DNA from: Moringa oleifera
Taxonomy: Eukaryota > Streptophyta > Magnoliopsida > Brassicales > Moringaceae
Length of the DNA: 64,000 nucleotides
NCBI GenBank assembly: GCA_021397835.1
Contig: JAJFZO010000034.1
Coordinates: forward strand, 5,148,501-5,212,500
Direction of reading: 5' to 3'
Part shown: positions 1 through 15,100 of the stretch, piece after piece
Layout of the letters: the number at the start of each line of letters is the position of its first letter
Position numbering within the stretch: the first letter of the stretch is position 1
Made by a program: the position numbers and the translations under genes
The notes under the pieces: model-generated
Told to the model about the DNA's origin: nothing
Seen by the model: only the letters and a program-made list of their open reading frames with translations
The model's database searches: none

Positions 1-524
1 GACATTTTGTAATCATATCAATGATGTACAAAGTTATTTTTATATTCTTAGTTTTCCTAGAAATTTTATTTTCACCAAGGATGTTGATGGGTAGATTCTT
101 CTACATGGCTTTGTGTTGTATTGTGTTTATTCTTTTAACAAATCTTCCAATTATTTTCTTTACAAGATATATTAGACATTAAAAATCACTTTAAAAAATT
201 CCAAAACGCAAATGTTTAAGTGTTGTATGTTTAAGTCATAATTCAAATCCTAATTCACTATCTTAGTCTAAGCAACATCATGAGCACTCTTCATTTACTG
301 CAGTAGTAGGTGCAATGGTGCCGCTGCAAGTTGCTTCAAACTATTGCAGTAACATTTTGTTGCAGCACTTGCTACAACTGTGAATGCCTCAGTGTAACTA
401 CCAACAAATAATTATTAATATGTGTTTTTTTAAGTGGATGTTGGTGTCGCATAATAAAAAAGTTTGAGGTCTTTCATGCATGATCGAGGTTTAGGAGTTA
501 CGTGAAGATCAATATATTATTGTT

Positions 525-1795
525 TTGTTAAATGTAGAAGGTCAATCCATTAGGGCAAAAGCATGTATTCTTGCTAGTTTCACAGGTAGCATGGTCCAAT
601 ACATTCAATTTACACCAATAAATTATTTAAGTTGGCATAAGATGCTAAAGAATACAAAGATGAAATGTGAAAGGCATGAATTCATAGATTTTTTTGTTAT
701 AGTTTAATACTTATTTGAGTTTTGATAAATTTTTAATATCTTTATTATTTTTTCGTAGTCAAAGTTTATATTTATGCCGAACTTAGTTAAAATGTCAAGA
801 ACATGGATAATAAGTTATTAGTAAAAAAAAAAACCAAAAAGCTGAGGTAATGGAAAAGTGAAATAAAGACTAAAATATATATAAAAACTTGTCAAAAGAG
901 CAAATGGTTACCACAATGGTAGATTCTTGAGTTCATGAAGCTTAATTAAAAGATATCTTTCACTATTATTGCTCTAAGAAAGGGAATGTATGAATTCTAA
1001 TTTAACAATTCAAGCATTATTTGTTTTAAGTTCCCCTTTATATTAGCTAGATATAACAAACATGATATTAGTTTTTTTTTTTTTTACAGGCAATGAGCAA
1101 TGTGAACAAAGAAAATCGTGCCAAACTATACTAGTATCGTTATATTGGGCCAAATTCATTTTCTAGGTTAATCCATGAAATGGTTATTTAACTTTTTAGA
1201 ACTTATATTTGCATTAACTAATCAATTTATTTATAAGGTTATTTCATTTTTTGATTTGTAATTATAGACTTTGAACGCTAATGGAGTATGACCTTCACAT
1301 GCTCAAATATATATTGAGAGTCGTACATGCAAGGACAAAACTATTGTAAATAAGAAGGCTACTCATATAGTTGTATGTAATTAATATACTTTATTTGTTA
1401 TTTATTTCCAAAGTCAATCTTAGTGGATACTAATGATTGAACACGTTACTAAATGGTAGGAACTCATGATCAACAAAATGAACGAATTCGAAACATCACT
1501 AAATTTAAGTGAATTTGATTCTTATGAAGGTGATGTGTAGTCCTACATAAACAAAGTTGAATAGAGAGGATGCATTCATTGTATTTGTAAGATTGCGAGC
1601 TCATCAAAAGGAAAAGAATGTTCCAAAGCATAAGTGATTAAAAAAATACAAAACTGAAGAATCATATTTAAGGGTTAGACAGAGATGTTAGGGAACTTTA
1701 AGAAATATTTGACATTATGCTTAACTTGGTTAAGAAATACCCAAATATTGATTTGACTAGACTTTCAAATCTAACGAGGCCATCAAATGATGATT
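525..1795 (+). pseudogene. CACTA transposase (Transposase_24-like) remnant
   Basis: Three separated blocks match the order of plant Ptta/En/Spm transposases. At 525-660 the reading contains LASFTGSMVQ and TPINYLSWHK, the position where family members carry a 'GQP.GPN..LASFLGT' segment followed by 'Y..W'. At 1089-1180, directly after a TTTACAG acceptor-like site, it reads AMSNVNKENRAKL, matching the 'S..NK.NRAK' signature. At 1270-1380 it reads SHAQIYIESRTCKDKTIVNK, matching 'A.I.I.T..KKDG..V..'. At 1680-1790 it reads DIMLNLVKKYPNIDLTRLS in a C-terminal position. Stops and frame changes separate the blocks, so this is a pseudogene. The domain assignment comes from motif memory only. Confidence 0.55.
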
Positions 1796-2768
1796 AGGTA
1801 TGGTATTTATAGTGTTTTAAATTTAAATATAATAAAGTTAATAATTTGTTCATTGTTATATTTTTTTCTTTGCCATTAACAAGTTTTAAATAATCGTAGT
1901 ATTTAACAAGAACATTTTGTAACTACAAGAAGTCTCGCATTAAACTATGATATAATTTTTTTTTGGATAAATAAACTTTCTTTGTTTATCTGGAAAATAA
2001 GGGGTATAAAATTTCTATAAAACTTAGAGAATTGTTTTTCAAGTGGGTAAACAATATCACAGTGATTATGAGAAAGTAAGAATTTGCTTCATAACTATTG
2101 CATATTCCTTGGAAATGTTATATCACCTTATTATGCATTAATAACATGTTTTTACTTGCTTAAATTATTAGTGTGCATAGTCCATATCTATCTTGAGGTG
2201 AAATAGACTACATATTTTTATACTTATGAGTTATGTGTCAATTGAACTTACCTTTTCAATAGAAGAAGCCTGGCCAAAATTTGCCCCTATTGCTAATCTA
2301 TTTATTAAATCTTTTATCTATTCAATTTCCTTTTGCTGCTTCTTTCACATGTTGCACATTAACATTGAAAGGTGTTTTTCATCATTGTTTCTGATAAAAT
2401 GCTTTGTTAATGATATAGGGTGGGAACAATAGAAATGAAAGAATTAAAGGGGATTAAAGATCATTTGCATTTGATACATAATGGAAAAACTATCTGTGTT
2501 TATGTTTTTGTTATAACTTTATGAATAACTTGTTATTAGTAAATTATTGTGTATTTTGAAAACAATTAAATGTTTATACCAGCTTAAACATGGAATATTA
2601 TATTAATATTTATGTACAATGTAATTGACATCAATTTGATTGTGTTAAATATTTGTAAGTTTATGGTATTTACAATGCAATAATTATAATTAAGATTAAA
2701 ACTAAATATAAAATTTTAAAAATAAAATTCTATATTGATAAGTATTTATAAATATTAACGGATTTTCA

Positions 2769-3330
2769 TCCATTAGTAAAACAATATATATTCTAAAATC
2801 TTAACACACATATATTAGACGAATGTCATCCATTTGTTAGCATGCTACATCTGTTAGTAAATGTTTTGTATACACAGTGATAAATTCATCAATAAAGGTC
2901 TAGTACATATATTGTTAGATGCGAACTCTATTAGTAAAAACCTTATAAATATACCAATAGAATTAATCGTGTTAGTAAAAACTTCGTATATACATTAACA
3001 AACTTGAGGATCCATTAGTAAAGCACATGCAGACGAACAAAAAAAATCATCAGTAAAAATCTTGTACATATAGCAATGGTTTGTACATATGTTTATTAGT
3101 AAAAACTTTGAACATATATTGATGTGATAATATATATGCCAATGAAGACCTTTACATATACTGAAAGACTAATAACCTTCAGTAAATGTATATGGAGATG
3201 GAGCCTATACCGACAGTTAAAACATCTATCGATATAAGTATATCTCTGTTAATATAGATCAAAATGAACTATACTAATGGTTCTTAATCTTTTAATGACG
3301 ACTTTTAGTTTGTCAGTAAATGGTAGTTTC
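2769..3330 (+). repeat. Subterminal repeats of the CACTA remnant
   Basis: About nine diverged copies of a motif close to TTAGTAAAAACTTTGTATAT occur in one orientation, for example near 2771, 2856, 2929, 2970, 3013, 3048, 3094, 3178 and 3314, spaced roughly 40-75 bp apart. Such short repeats near an end are typical binding sites for the small CACTA DNA-binding protein. Confidence 0.55.
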
Positions 3331-3345
3331 TACATAATGAAACCA

Positions 3346-3965
3346 TTACTTTATTAAATTCTATTCTTCATTATTATAGTGAAGTTAAGTTTAATTTTAA
3401 GTATAGAAAGACATCTTAGTATAATTAACGCAACTATTAAATTTAAAAAAAAAACAATTAAAGTTAAGAATGTTTAAGAAATTTGGGAACACATTAGAGA
3501 GCCTCTATGGTGAGGACAGCTTCCAAAAAATTGATCAATCTAAGAGGAAAAAATAATTCAAATCTAAATATAAAATTAAAAAATTATGTTAGTTTTATCA
3601 TCTACTTTGACATATTAGGGGATTTTATAATAAAAGATTAAAAAAGGACTATGATTGATCAAATTTAAGTAACATAGCAATTGCTTCTAATGAATTTGAT
3701 AATGCAGAAGTATTAATGATATCAAAACAAGATTCAAATGGATCCTTCATTGTAGCTCCACCTATCACATGATGGGGTGATGCTTTGATGGGAATAATAT
3801 GATATATGTAGTTGTCAGGATAAGTTAAATTAAGTTTAGAATGTTTCAAAATGTATGTCTTTCTTGAAAATCTTGGATGCAATAGGATACTTTCATAAAT
3901 AATCATAATTTGGATTATTCAGCTTATAAATGGAGTCATATTAGTAATGAAAAAGATTATTGGAT

Positions 3966-4008
<43 letters not shown>

Positions 4009-6360
4009 CATTCTTTGAGTAACATTGGAATAACTTAACTAATTGGTACAATTACAATAAAGATGAAACGACTCTTTGAATCAATTGGATTGGATACATT
4101 AATTTAAATGAATGCATGAGTTCTATCAATATGGTTTTCTAGCAATTGCTCTATAACTTTTTTATGTTGTAATGCATGTATATATTTGATATAAACTTTT
4201 GTGAAAACTGTATACTAAGTGATGGGAAAAAGTTGAGACCATTTACACACATAGCTAAAGGAACACAAAATTCCATTCACTTAAAGTTTTTGGGGCTTCC
4301 CTTATGTAACATCTTTTCTATTTAGGCCTCATATCTTATTTCTTTTTGTAGATAAAAATTCTAGAAAGGTTTGAATTTATTTCTTAAATTATAAAAACTA
4401 AGCATTTTAAAACATTTTTGGTTGAAAAAATTTAGCAGAAAACTTAACATAATAAAAGAAAGATTGATAAAATTTTGGACATGACAGTTTGAAATTTTTT
4501 AATAAAGAATTTGATGATTTTCCTGTTAAAAATGATATAGCTAGGAATTGAACTTAAACAAATAATCCATATATATATTATTGCAAGAATGAACAAGTTT
4601 TTCATGAAGAAGATGGGATATATGATGGATCCATCTAGATTAACAAAAAAAAATTAGGCATTTTTTGTTTCTTCAGCTTGTTCCTTATAGATAAGTCTTA
4701 ATCCACCACAATTGACTTTAAACGACTTCAGAAGCTTTGGTCTTACTTCAAAATTAGATTGTAGTCCCTTAGAACCACTGTTGGTGTTGGTTAAGTGCAT
4801 AATAGGTAAGAAAAACTAAAGTCAATGCTAATTAAAATGAATTCTCTTGAGATATCCTTAAGTGTAAAAGGTACGAAATTCGGTTAATAGATAACAAATA
4901 TATATATATATGGTATTAATAGGGACACAATATTAAATAAAAATATGTTCTCACAAAAAAAATATTAATAAGGATATTAAAGAGAATGGGAGAAGAAGAT
5001 GTAATGGGATCAATTTAGTTGTTACTTTAGAAGTACCGATTATTAACAAAGAATCACATTGAAAGTGAAAACAATCTTTTATCGCTCCATTTGATTTATT
5101 GATGAATATTAAAATATTATGTTTCATCAATCATTTGAGATACTGAGTTTTTTTATTTTATAAAATAACACTTTTAAAATTTTAATTAGATAAAGATTAT
5201 ATAAAGCTCTAATATTTATCCAATATTACTAATCTAAATCATATGTTCGAAAATTTGACAAATTGTAATCTAATCTTTTAATGAGATCTAAATTGAATTT
5301 TAATTAAAATAGTTATGAAAAATTAAGGATATGTTCATTATTGAAATGCTTCAAAAATGATTCATAGGAATTTTTCATTCCATTTCAGATGTAGCACTTA
5401 AATTTGGATAATTTTTGATTCAAAATCTATTTTTTTATAAATCTTTTAAATTTTTGATAGTATAAATTTAAGAAAACATGTATTTTTAATACTAAAAAAA
5501 AAATTAAATTTTTTATAATGGTAACTTGAATGTATTTTTACATTTATCAATTTGGTCCAAATTGATAAATGAGTTTGATTAGTAAATTTTTAAATATTAA
5601 GATTTATTTGTATTGTAGGGTAAATATCAAGATTTTATATAATATTTACTTTTTTATTTGTTATCTCAAAAACTGATAACAAATAATAAATATTTAATAT
5701 AATAAAATCATATTTTTATTGATAACTAAATATTACTAGATAATGAAATTAAAAACTATATTTTTTATGATCATTTCTATTAGCAAGATACTTTGTTTGC
5801 TACATGTCCTTACCAAAAAAATTTATTTTTTTTAATTTATCAAGTAGTTTAAATTTTGGATAAGAATAATTTTTTAGTTTGAATTTTAGATAGTAATAAT
5901 CTTCGATTTGAATTTTGAATTAAGATTTTAGAATATCGACAATCTTAGTTTTTTGTTGTTCATTTTTTTTTATAGAACTTTCACTAACTTAACAAAATAA
6001 GTCATTGAGCAATTCACAATTCCAAGCTTCAAGTGTTATATCTTCTTATATTTTGTTTTTCTCCTCTCGAAAACCCATTTGTTGATATCATAACCAACAA
6101 TTTCTCAACCAAAAACTTTTAATTAAGAATTTACTATAGAATTTATTTTTTAAAATTATTTTTGAAACAGTAAATATACAAATTTGAAGAATTGAACAGT
6201 AAAATTTGATTCAAATTTGAACTTTCTTCAACAATAAAGTTATCATGTAAATTGGAGCATTTCCAAGCAAAATTTACTTAAAAATCATCAAAATTCAACA
6301 TATCAAAAAAATTTCTAAAAGTTTTAAATACTCAATTTTGCCTTCTTATTTAGAGCATGA
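3346..6360. other. AT-rich intergenic DNA, no gene seen
   Basis: This stretch lies between the CACTA remnant and the 3' side of the beta-amylase gene. Only short chance reading frames and long A/T runs were found, apart from the dinucleotide microsatellite at 3966-4010. Confidence 0.6.
3966..4010. repeat. Compound (AC)n(AT)n microsatellite
   Basis: About ten AC units pass directly into about eleven AT units. This is a likely length-variable locus. Confidence 0.95.
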
Positions 6361-6799
6361 TTTGTTTTTTTCATCATAAAGCTACAAGGACCACGCAAAG
6401 CCTCTTACGAGCCTCCTGATTTAAACTCACAAAAAGTAAGGGCCACTGAGTAGTTACAGTAAAACAGTTCGAAGACTTCAAAGCCTTACAGGCCTGCCTG
6501 ATGAAGACTACTTCATAGAGCCCATGAACTCCCAATCCTTACATTGCATCACTTTTGCTCTCTTAAAGCAAAGTCCTAACTCTATTATTAGAATGCTGAA
6601 TTTCTCTGGACATTTGGTCATTTACAAGTAAATATTGAGGCAGAGGCAGGAAATGCAGATTCTTTAGTTCAGCTTAAGTGGCTGAGAAGGAAGTTTAATT
6701 TTTATTAGGACATGTCTAATTTTGCAACTATTCAGCTAGACCAGCTACAATCGTTTGATTAAAGTTATTGGGTTTGCTGCTTTCACTATCTGGACATGA
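6361..6799 (-). terminator. Probable 3' UTR and polyadenylation region of the beta-amylase gene
   Basis: The DNA is less A/T-biased than the flank. On the minus strand an AATAAA (plus-strand TTTATT at 6701-6706) lies about 95 nt after the stop codon, a normal distance for a plant near-upstream element. The cleavage site cannot be fixed from sequence. Confidence 0.5.
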
Positions 6800-10010
<3,211 letters not shown>

Positions 10011-11970
10011 AGCTTGTCAAGCAAAAGATAGCAATTTTTCTCTGTCTATGATTTTAATTTTAAGTACTTTTAAATTTTTTAAAAAATTAAGAGGAAAATT
10101 TAATTCATATAGACAGCAATTTTACAGTTATTTTTTATTTAAAAATGAAAAATTATTTCTTTAATTCAATTAGTGAACAGTAAAGATGTTTTTCTATCAT
10201 CTTTTTTTGTGGAATTGTTATCTATTTTAACTTCATTTCTCAATTAGCAAAAGTTGGAACCAAAAGCAAGGAATTCTGATTTTTTATTTCGTTATTTAAT
10301 CTAATTTTTTAAAAATAAAATTCAATTTAAATAAATACAAATTAAGTTTGAATTTAAATTTTCAATTTCATGTATATATAATTAAAAATTAAAAACTATT
10401 TTGGAATCATTACCTTGCCATCCTTGCCCCAAAGAAATTAGAGAAATTTATATAAGAATTTACATTCTTGTATCAGTGTCTTATCAGAGATAGATTCCTT
10501 AAAGCAGTTGCCTATAAAAAAAATTGACACACATGTAAAGCCTATAACATTAATTTTTTGTAAAATATCAAAAATAGCTCCAATAAGTTGTTTATTTATT
10601 TAATTAATTTACTCTTTAAAAAAAAAAACATTTGCAAATGGTTTCATCGTTCTTTCCTTTTTTTCTTTTTCTTTTAAGAATTGCAAACAATTCTATTACT
10701 CTATCATTTTTTCTCTCTTTCAATCCTCAACGATGGCTTAATTCATCTCGAAGTTTTCATTAAGATTGTTGCATTTTTTAATAACTTTGAGATAATTTCT
10801 TTTTCTACAAGTTGATGATTAGCTCATTAAAAATAACAGCAAAGTTCTTCATATTTTCACCTAGCACATCCCAAAAAAAAAAAAAAAACCTCAATTAAAT
10901 TAATTGGAGTTGATGGACAAAGTTCTTCATAATTATCTATGTTTCATATTAAGCCTTTTAAGAAACTTATATTCGAGAATTAAATGTCAGTAAATTAAGT
11001 TATTTATGCTTGGTTCAAGTGGATATATAATCTTATATTACAATTTTTTGGTACACATAAAACACATATTTAGTTCATTAACAAAATTTTCTAAAATTAT
11101 CCATAATTATCACATTTTTTATTAATATTTATGTTGCTCAAATATATTTGTAATATGATTTGCATTATGCTAGCAAAGAAAATATATTAATCATTTTTAA
11201 ACATCTCTTTTATATATGTATATATATTTGAGTTTATTTTTGGAAATTTTATAATTAAAATTATTTGAGTAATTAAATGATAATACAAAATATTTAAAAA
11301 ATAACATCCTATGAAAATTTGAATTTTTAGGGAATTACTAAAAAGTGCTTACCATAACTACCTAGTATTTGAATACTGAACTTAGGCAAGTAGTGGTTTA
11401 ATCTGTCACCTACGGTATCTATTACATGTATTTAATGTTTTCATATCATTAATTTAACAAACCAACCAGACAACAAATCTACCTACTTTATGCCAATTTG
11501 CAAAAATCTAGTTTAATTGCATTTTCTAATTATGTGTACTTAAAGAATCAAAACCCTCAATTTTTTTTCCATACTCTTTATTTTAATAGTATTATTCTAG
11601 CTTATTTGTTATTTATATTTGTTACTTTGAGATTTTAAAGAGTATACTCTCATGCATTTATTGGGATTAGATAATTACTATCTTTACGAAGAAATACAGC
11701 AAAATCTAATAGAATATGCAGCTATTCCCTATGTATATTCACTATGCAACTATGAGATATACAAGCTTGATGGGATTTAGATCCAAAAACTCAATAATAT
11801 AACGTAGAAATTAAACATTATTAAAAACAATATTAAATGGGTGGCTTCTTAACAAATATATAAAAAGAAACTGATATGGCAGTCAGGTAAACAAAAGGGC
11901 TACGAAGTACAGTCCTGTGAAACAGACTGACCCCCAATTGACGAGAGTCGACGCCGGACCCGCTAGTAAG
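10011..11970. other. AT-rich intergenic DNA, amylase promoter side
   Basis: This is the upstream side of the minus-strand beta-amylase and the distal upstream side of the plus-strand proline-rich gene. It has many A/T homopolymers (for example the A-run near 10873-10888) and no convincing reading frame. No unambiguous TATA box could be assigned to the amylase gene. Confidence 0.5.
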
Positions 11971-11973
11971 GAG

Positions 11974-12237
11974 TGACGTGGCAGACATGGCCACAGGCTC
12001 GACTCCCTACATGTTACCGTGATTAAGCCGTTAAACCCCTTGGTTATTGCCTTCTTAATCATGATTAAGGCTTCAAATCAGAAACCCAATGAATGGTAAT
12101 AATGTGCAGAAAATAGGGGCATTTGTGCCAAAGAGAGCTTTGCAATTCTACAAATGGGACAGATTAGTTGCCTTAGTGTAAGCAGTGCTTTTTCTCTCTT
12201 CAGCCATTGCTAATTGTCCTTCACGTGCTCTCGCTAA
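11974..12237 (+). promoter_or_regulatory. Upstream region of the proline-rich protein gene: ABRE-like site, palindrome, G-box
   Basis: The base composition rises sharply towards GC. TGACGTGGCA at 11974-11983 contains the ACGTGGC core of ABA-responsive elements. CTTAATCATGATTAAG at 12054-12069 is a perfect 16-bp palindrome. A CACGTG G-box lies at 12232-12237. These sites are seen directly. That bZIP/bHLH or homeodomain factors use them is inference. Confidence 0.45.
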
Positions 12238-12429
12238 CCCATTTTCCAACTCCGCAGCAGGAAAAGCAAGCATGAAAAGTAGACGAAAGAGAACCAAAAC
12301 CCGAATCCGAATCCGACTGCGTCTCTGTTAATTAGTTAGCCAGAAAGAAAATCACAGCCCCACAAAAGATAAAAAAAAAAAAGAAACAAAGGAAGCCATC
12401 TCAGATTTCCTCAGGGGATTGGTACAAAA

Positions 12430-12951
12430 ATGTGTTATGTGGGGAAAGCAACCAAGATCTTCATCTTCATAGTGACAGTGCTGGTCGTTCTCGGCCTTGT
12501 CTTGGGATTCGGGCTACTGCGTCACTCCCTGCAAAGGTCCCACAAATGCTCCGGCGACTCCTGCCACCCTTCTTCTCCCGTCGTCTTCCCTAATCCTAAC
12601 ACCAACCCTAACCCACCTCAGCTCGGCTCCGAGCAGCCAAGCCCCTCCACCTCCAACCCACCTGGCTCCAACCCTCCTAGCTCCACCAGCTCCAACCCTT
12701 CCAGCCCGCCTAGCTCAAACCCGCCCAGCCCGTCTGACCCGTCTGGCCCAAACCCCACTTCCACTCCCCCTCCGCCCACGCCCATCACGAACCCGAATCC
12801 GTCTCCGCCTATCACAAACCCGAATCCTCCCCCGCAATTTGCTCCTCCGCCACCTGCGGCGAATACAGAGTTTGCTGTGCCCCCATATAATCCGCCGAGC
12901 CCAGTCGTCGGGACTCCAGCTCCCGTGCATGCTAAGCGGGTTAGTGATTAG
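12430..12951 (+). CDS. Short membrane-anchored proline-rich protein
   Basis: An intronless frame of 173 residues. The start is the first ATG after a stop-rich leader. Residues 10-31 (about [20 protein letters not shown]) form one strongly hydrophobic segment after a short basic N-terminus, fitting a signal anchor or uncleaved signal peptide. Two cysteines follow in KCSGDSC (about 39-45). From about residue 47 to 165 the chain is dominated by Pro, Ser, Asn and Thr, with SNPP, PSPP and TNPNP repeats. The tail is VHAKRVSD, with no GPI-type hydrophobic end. This resembles hydroxyproline-rich cell-wall or plasma-membrane proteins but has no kinase, LRR or lipid-transfer domain. Codon use is C-rich, unlike the surrounding DNA. 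The biochemical role is unknown. Confidence 0.85.
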   Translation: MCYVGKATKIFIFIVTVLVVLGLVLGFGLLRHSLQRSHKCSGDSCHPSSPVVFPNPNTNPNPPQLGSEQPSPSTSNPPGSNPPSSTSSNPSSPPSSNPPSPSDPSGPNPTSTPPPPTPITNPNPSPPITNPNPPPQFAPPPPAANTEFAVPPYNPPSPVVGTPAPVHAKRVSD

Positions 12952-15100
12952 TGCTCGGCTATTTATCTTTTTTTTTTTTTTCTTGGGGGTTTTTACTTCT
13001 TTTATCAATGCCATCGTTTTTCTTTTTTCTTGTAAGATTTTCGTCCGCAATTCTTAATCCATCTTCAGAAATTTCTTAGAGATGTTTTGTATAGCGAAAA
13101 TGCGGGATTGGGTTGCTCGTGTACTGATCTGATTCTGGTTTTGTAATGGCGGATTTCGATTTTCTCCATAATTTATGGAAAGCTTAGTGAATTCACACTT
13201 TTTACAGAGAGTATCTCATGAGATTTACCTTGGCTTTGGTGTTAATGTCTTCATCCGTTATATATATTAATTTTCTCTAAATCTGTCAATTCAGTTGACT
13301 ACGCTGCGAGCAGAACAATTTGCTCCCAGTCTGGATCTTTGGGACATGTTTGGCGGTCGAGAAAGTAGTTGATTTTAATTTTCTTTTCAATTTCTTGAAA
13401 ATAACAGCTATTACTGTTGAATGATGAGATGGGATAGGTGGGTGGGGGAGAGTTAAAAGAAAGGGGAAGGAAAGGTTAGAGGAGACATACTGGGTCGAAT
13501 GGTTAAGAATCCCATAAAAGTTGGTTGTTTAATGTTGGAAAAAATGTCTGTTAGTGTTCGAATTAGCTACAGCCGTGGCAGGCCTACGACTCTAAGGAAT
13601 CTCATGCAAGGCTGTACTGTCAGTAACTTCCACAGGAGAACGACCAGCCATTTAAGTGCTCTTATTTAGAATTATCAATTGGATCCAATTAATTCACAGT
13701 CTGATTATGCCATTTAAATTCTTTCAGATTTAGTCTTAAACCAACTACAATTAATATAGATTTAATCTTCAAGTTCTCAACCAAAAAGTCTAATTTGATT
13801 TTTTTCCCATTTGCAATTTATGATTAATGTCACTGTAATTTATGATAGTCAATTTTGTTATGCTCTAACACTAAGTCATTTATTTTTGTATTTATTTTAT
13901 TCTACTGTATCTTATATTCTAAATGTGATTTTAATAATTTATTTATTTTTATCATATAGAAGTATTAGATGCATCAAATTTTTATTTCTAATTAATTTTT
14001 TCATATCTTTTAAATTTATTTCATCTTTCCAAAATCATTGCCTCAATTTTACTTTATTTAAATCAAAATTTATTAATTTAAATATATTCTTTTTTTAACC
14101 CAAAAAAAGGGTAAAGAACATTAGCAAGTTGGGGGGTACTTTTGTTATACCAGGGACCTTTCAGAACCTCACATTAGTTAGGTATTGTTTAAATCTAAAT
14201 ATAAGGAGAAAAAAGATATCCTTTCATCCATCTATGAGCGTTTTGCAGTGGGAATTTGGTCCGTAATAAATAATATTATAATTTTTAATTTCGTTTCCTA
14301 ATGTCTTGTCAAAAACTTGAGCCAAAAAAAAAAGTGTGCAGGTAGCTAAAAATAGTATTTTGCATTGTTAATGACATAACAGCTACTCACCCCAAGCTCA
14401 GCAGAAGAGGTTATACCCAAATTTATAAAAGCACGACTTTAAATAGGCAAGCTCAGCCAAGCAGAGTTCAAGCTTGTGGAACTATGATAATATCCCCAAA
14501 TTTAGCTACGTTTGTGGTATGATTTAATTAATTTATTTTTTAAAATATTAAAATATTAATATTATTTGATATTAATTTTTTATAATTTAATTTAAATAAT
14601 ATAAATTATATTAAATTATATTATAAAATACAATATGATTTGTTACAATTTGTTTTATCAATGTATTTTTAAAATATTAATTATAAAATAATATTAATTT
14701 ATTATATATTAAGAAATTTAAATATTAATCGTAAGTAATTTTGAAGTTCAAAATCCGTCAAAACTTATACAAACAAATTAAAATACTAATTTAAAAATTT
14801 AAAATCAAAACTTAGGCAAACCAATCAAAATAATAACTTAATTCAAAGCTTGCCAAAGTTTAAACAAATTATTACAAATAAAATCATATGATAAAACTAA
14901 TAAAACGATAAACAATATAGTTCATAGTAAAGCAAACTTACTCCACCTCCAACTTCACTAGTCAAGGTTTACAATGCATGATGTCATGGCAAACTTATCT
15001 ACAAAATTTAGAGAAAAAAAAAGTTAGCAAATTGTAATGCTAGAGTTAATACAAACAAAATCATCAATATGTTCGATGAGTAAATAAAAATACAAAACTT
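12952..15100. other. 3' flank of the proline-rich gene and AT-rich intergenic DNA
   Basis: The first 200-300 bp are probably 3' UTR, including a T-run at 12968-12981. A purine-rich patch lies around 13430-13490. Further right the DNA becomes extremely AT-rich (14520-14720), possibly the far end of the hAT element. No gene is supported; the 95-codon plus-strand frame near 13811 is low-complexity Phe/Ile/Leu-rich. Confidence 0.5.

Larger units (their letters stand above)
1..3345 (+). mobile_element. Right part of a decayed CACTA (En/Spm-type) DNA transposon
   Basis: The left part lies outside the window. Transposase-like coding remnants (525-1795) are followed by a block of short subterminal repeats (2769-3330), the usual order at a CACTA end. 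The proposed right end is near 3328-3341, where TTTCTACATAATG resembles a worn form of the plant CACTA end TTTCTTGTAGTG. The element is full of stops and cannot be active. The exact right border and target duplication are not determined; the family call rests on the transposase motifs plus the repeats. Confidence 0.6.

Noticed and set aside
12497..13057. A 186-codon frame overlapping the proline-rich gene, plus antisense frames over the same interval
   Set aside because: They are open only because the C-rich repeat lacks stops in several frames. The chosen frame has the hydrophobic anchor and a regular SNPP repeat.
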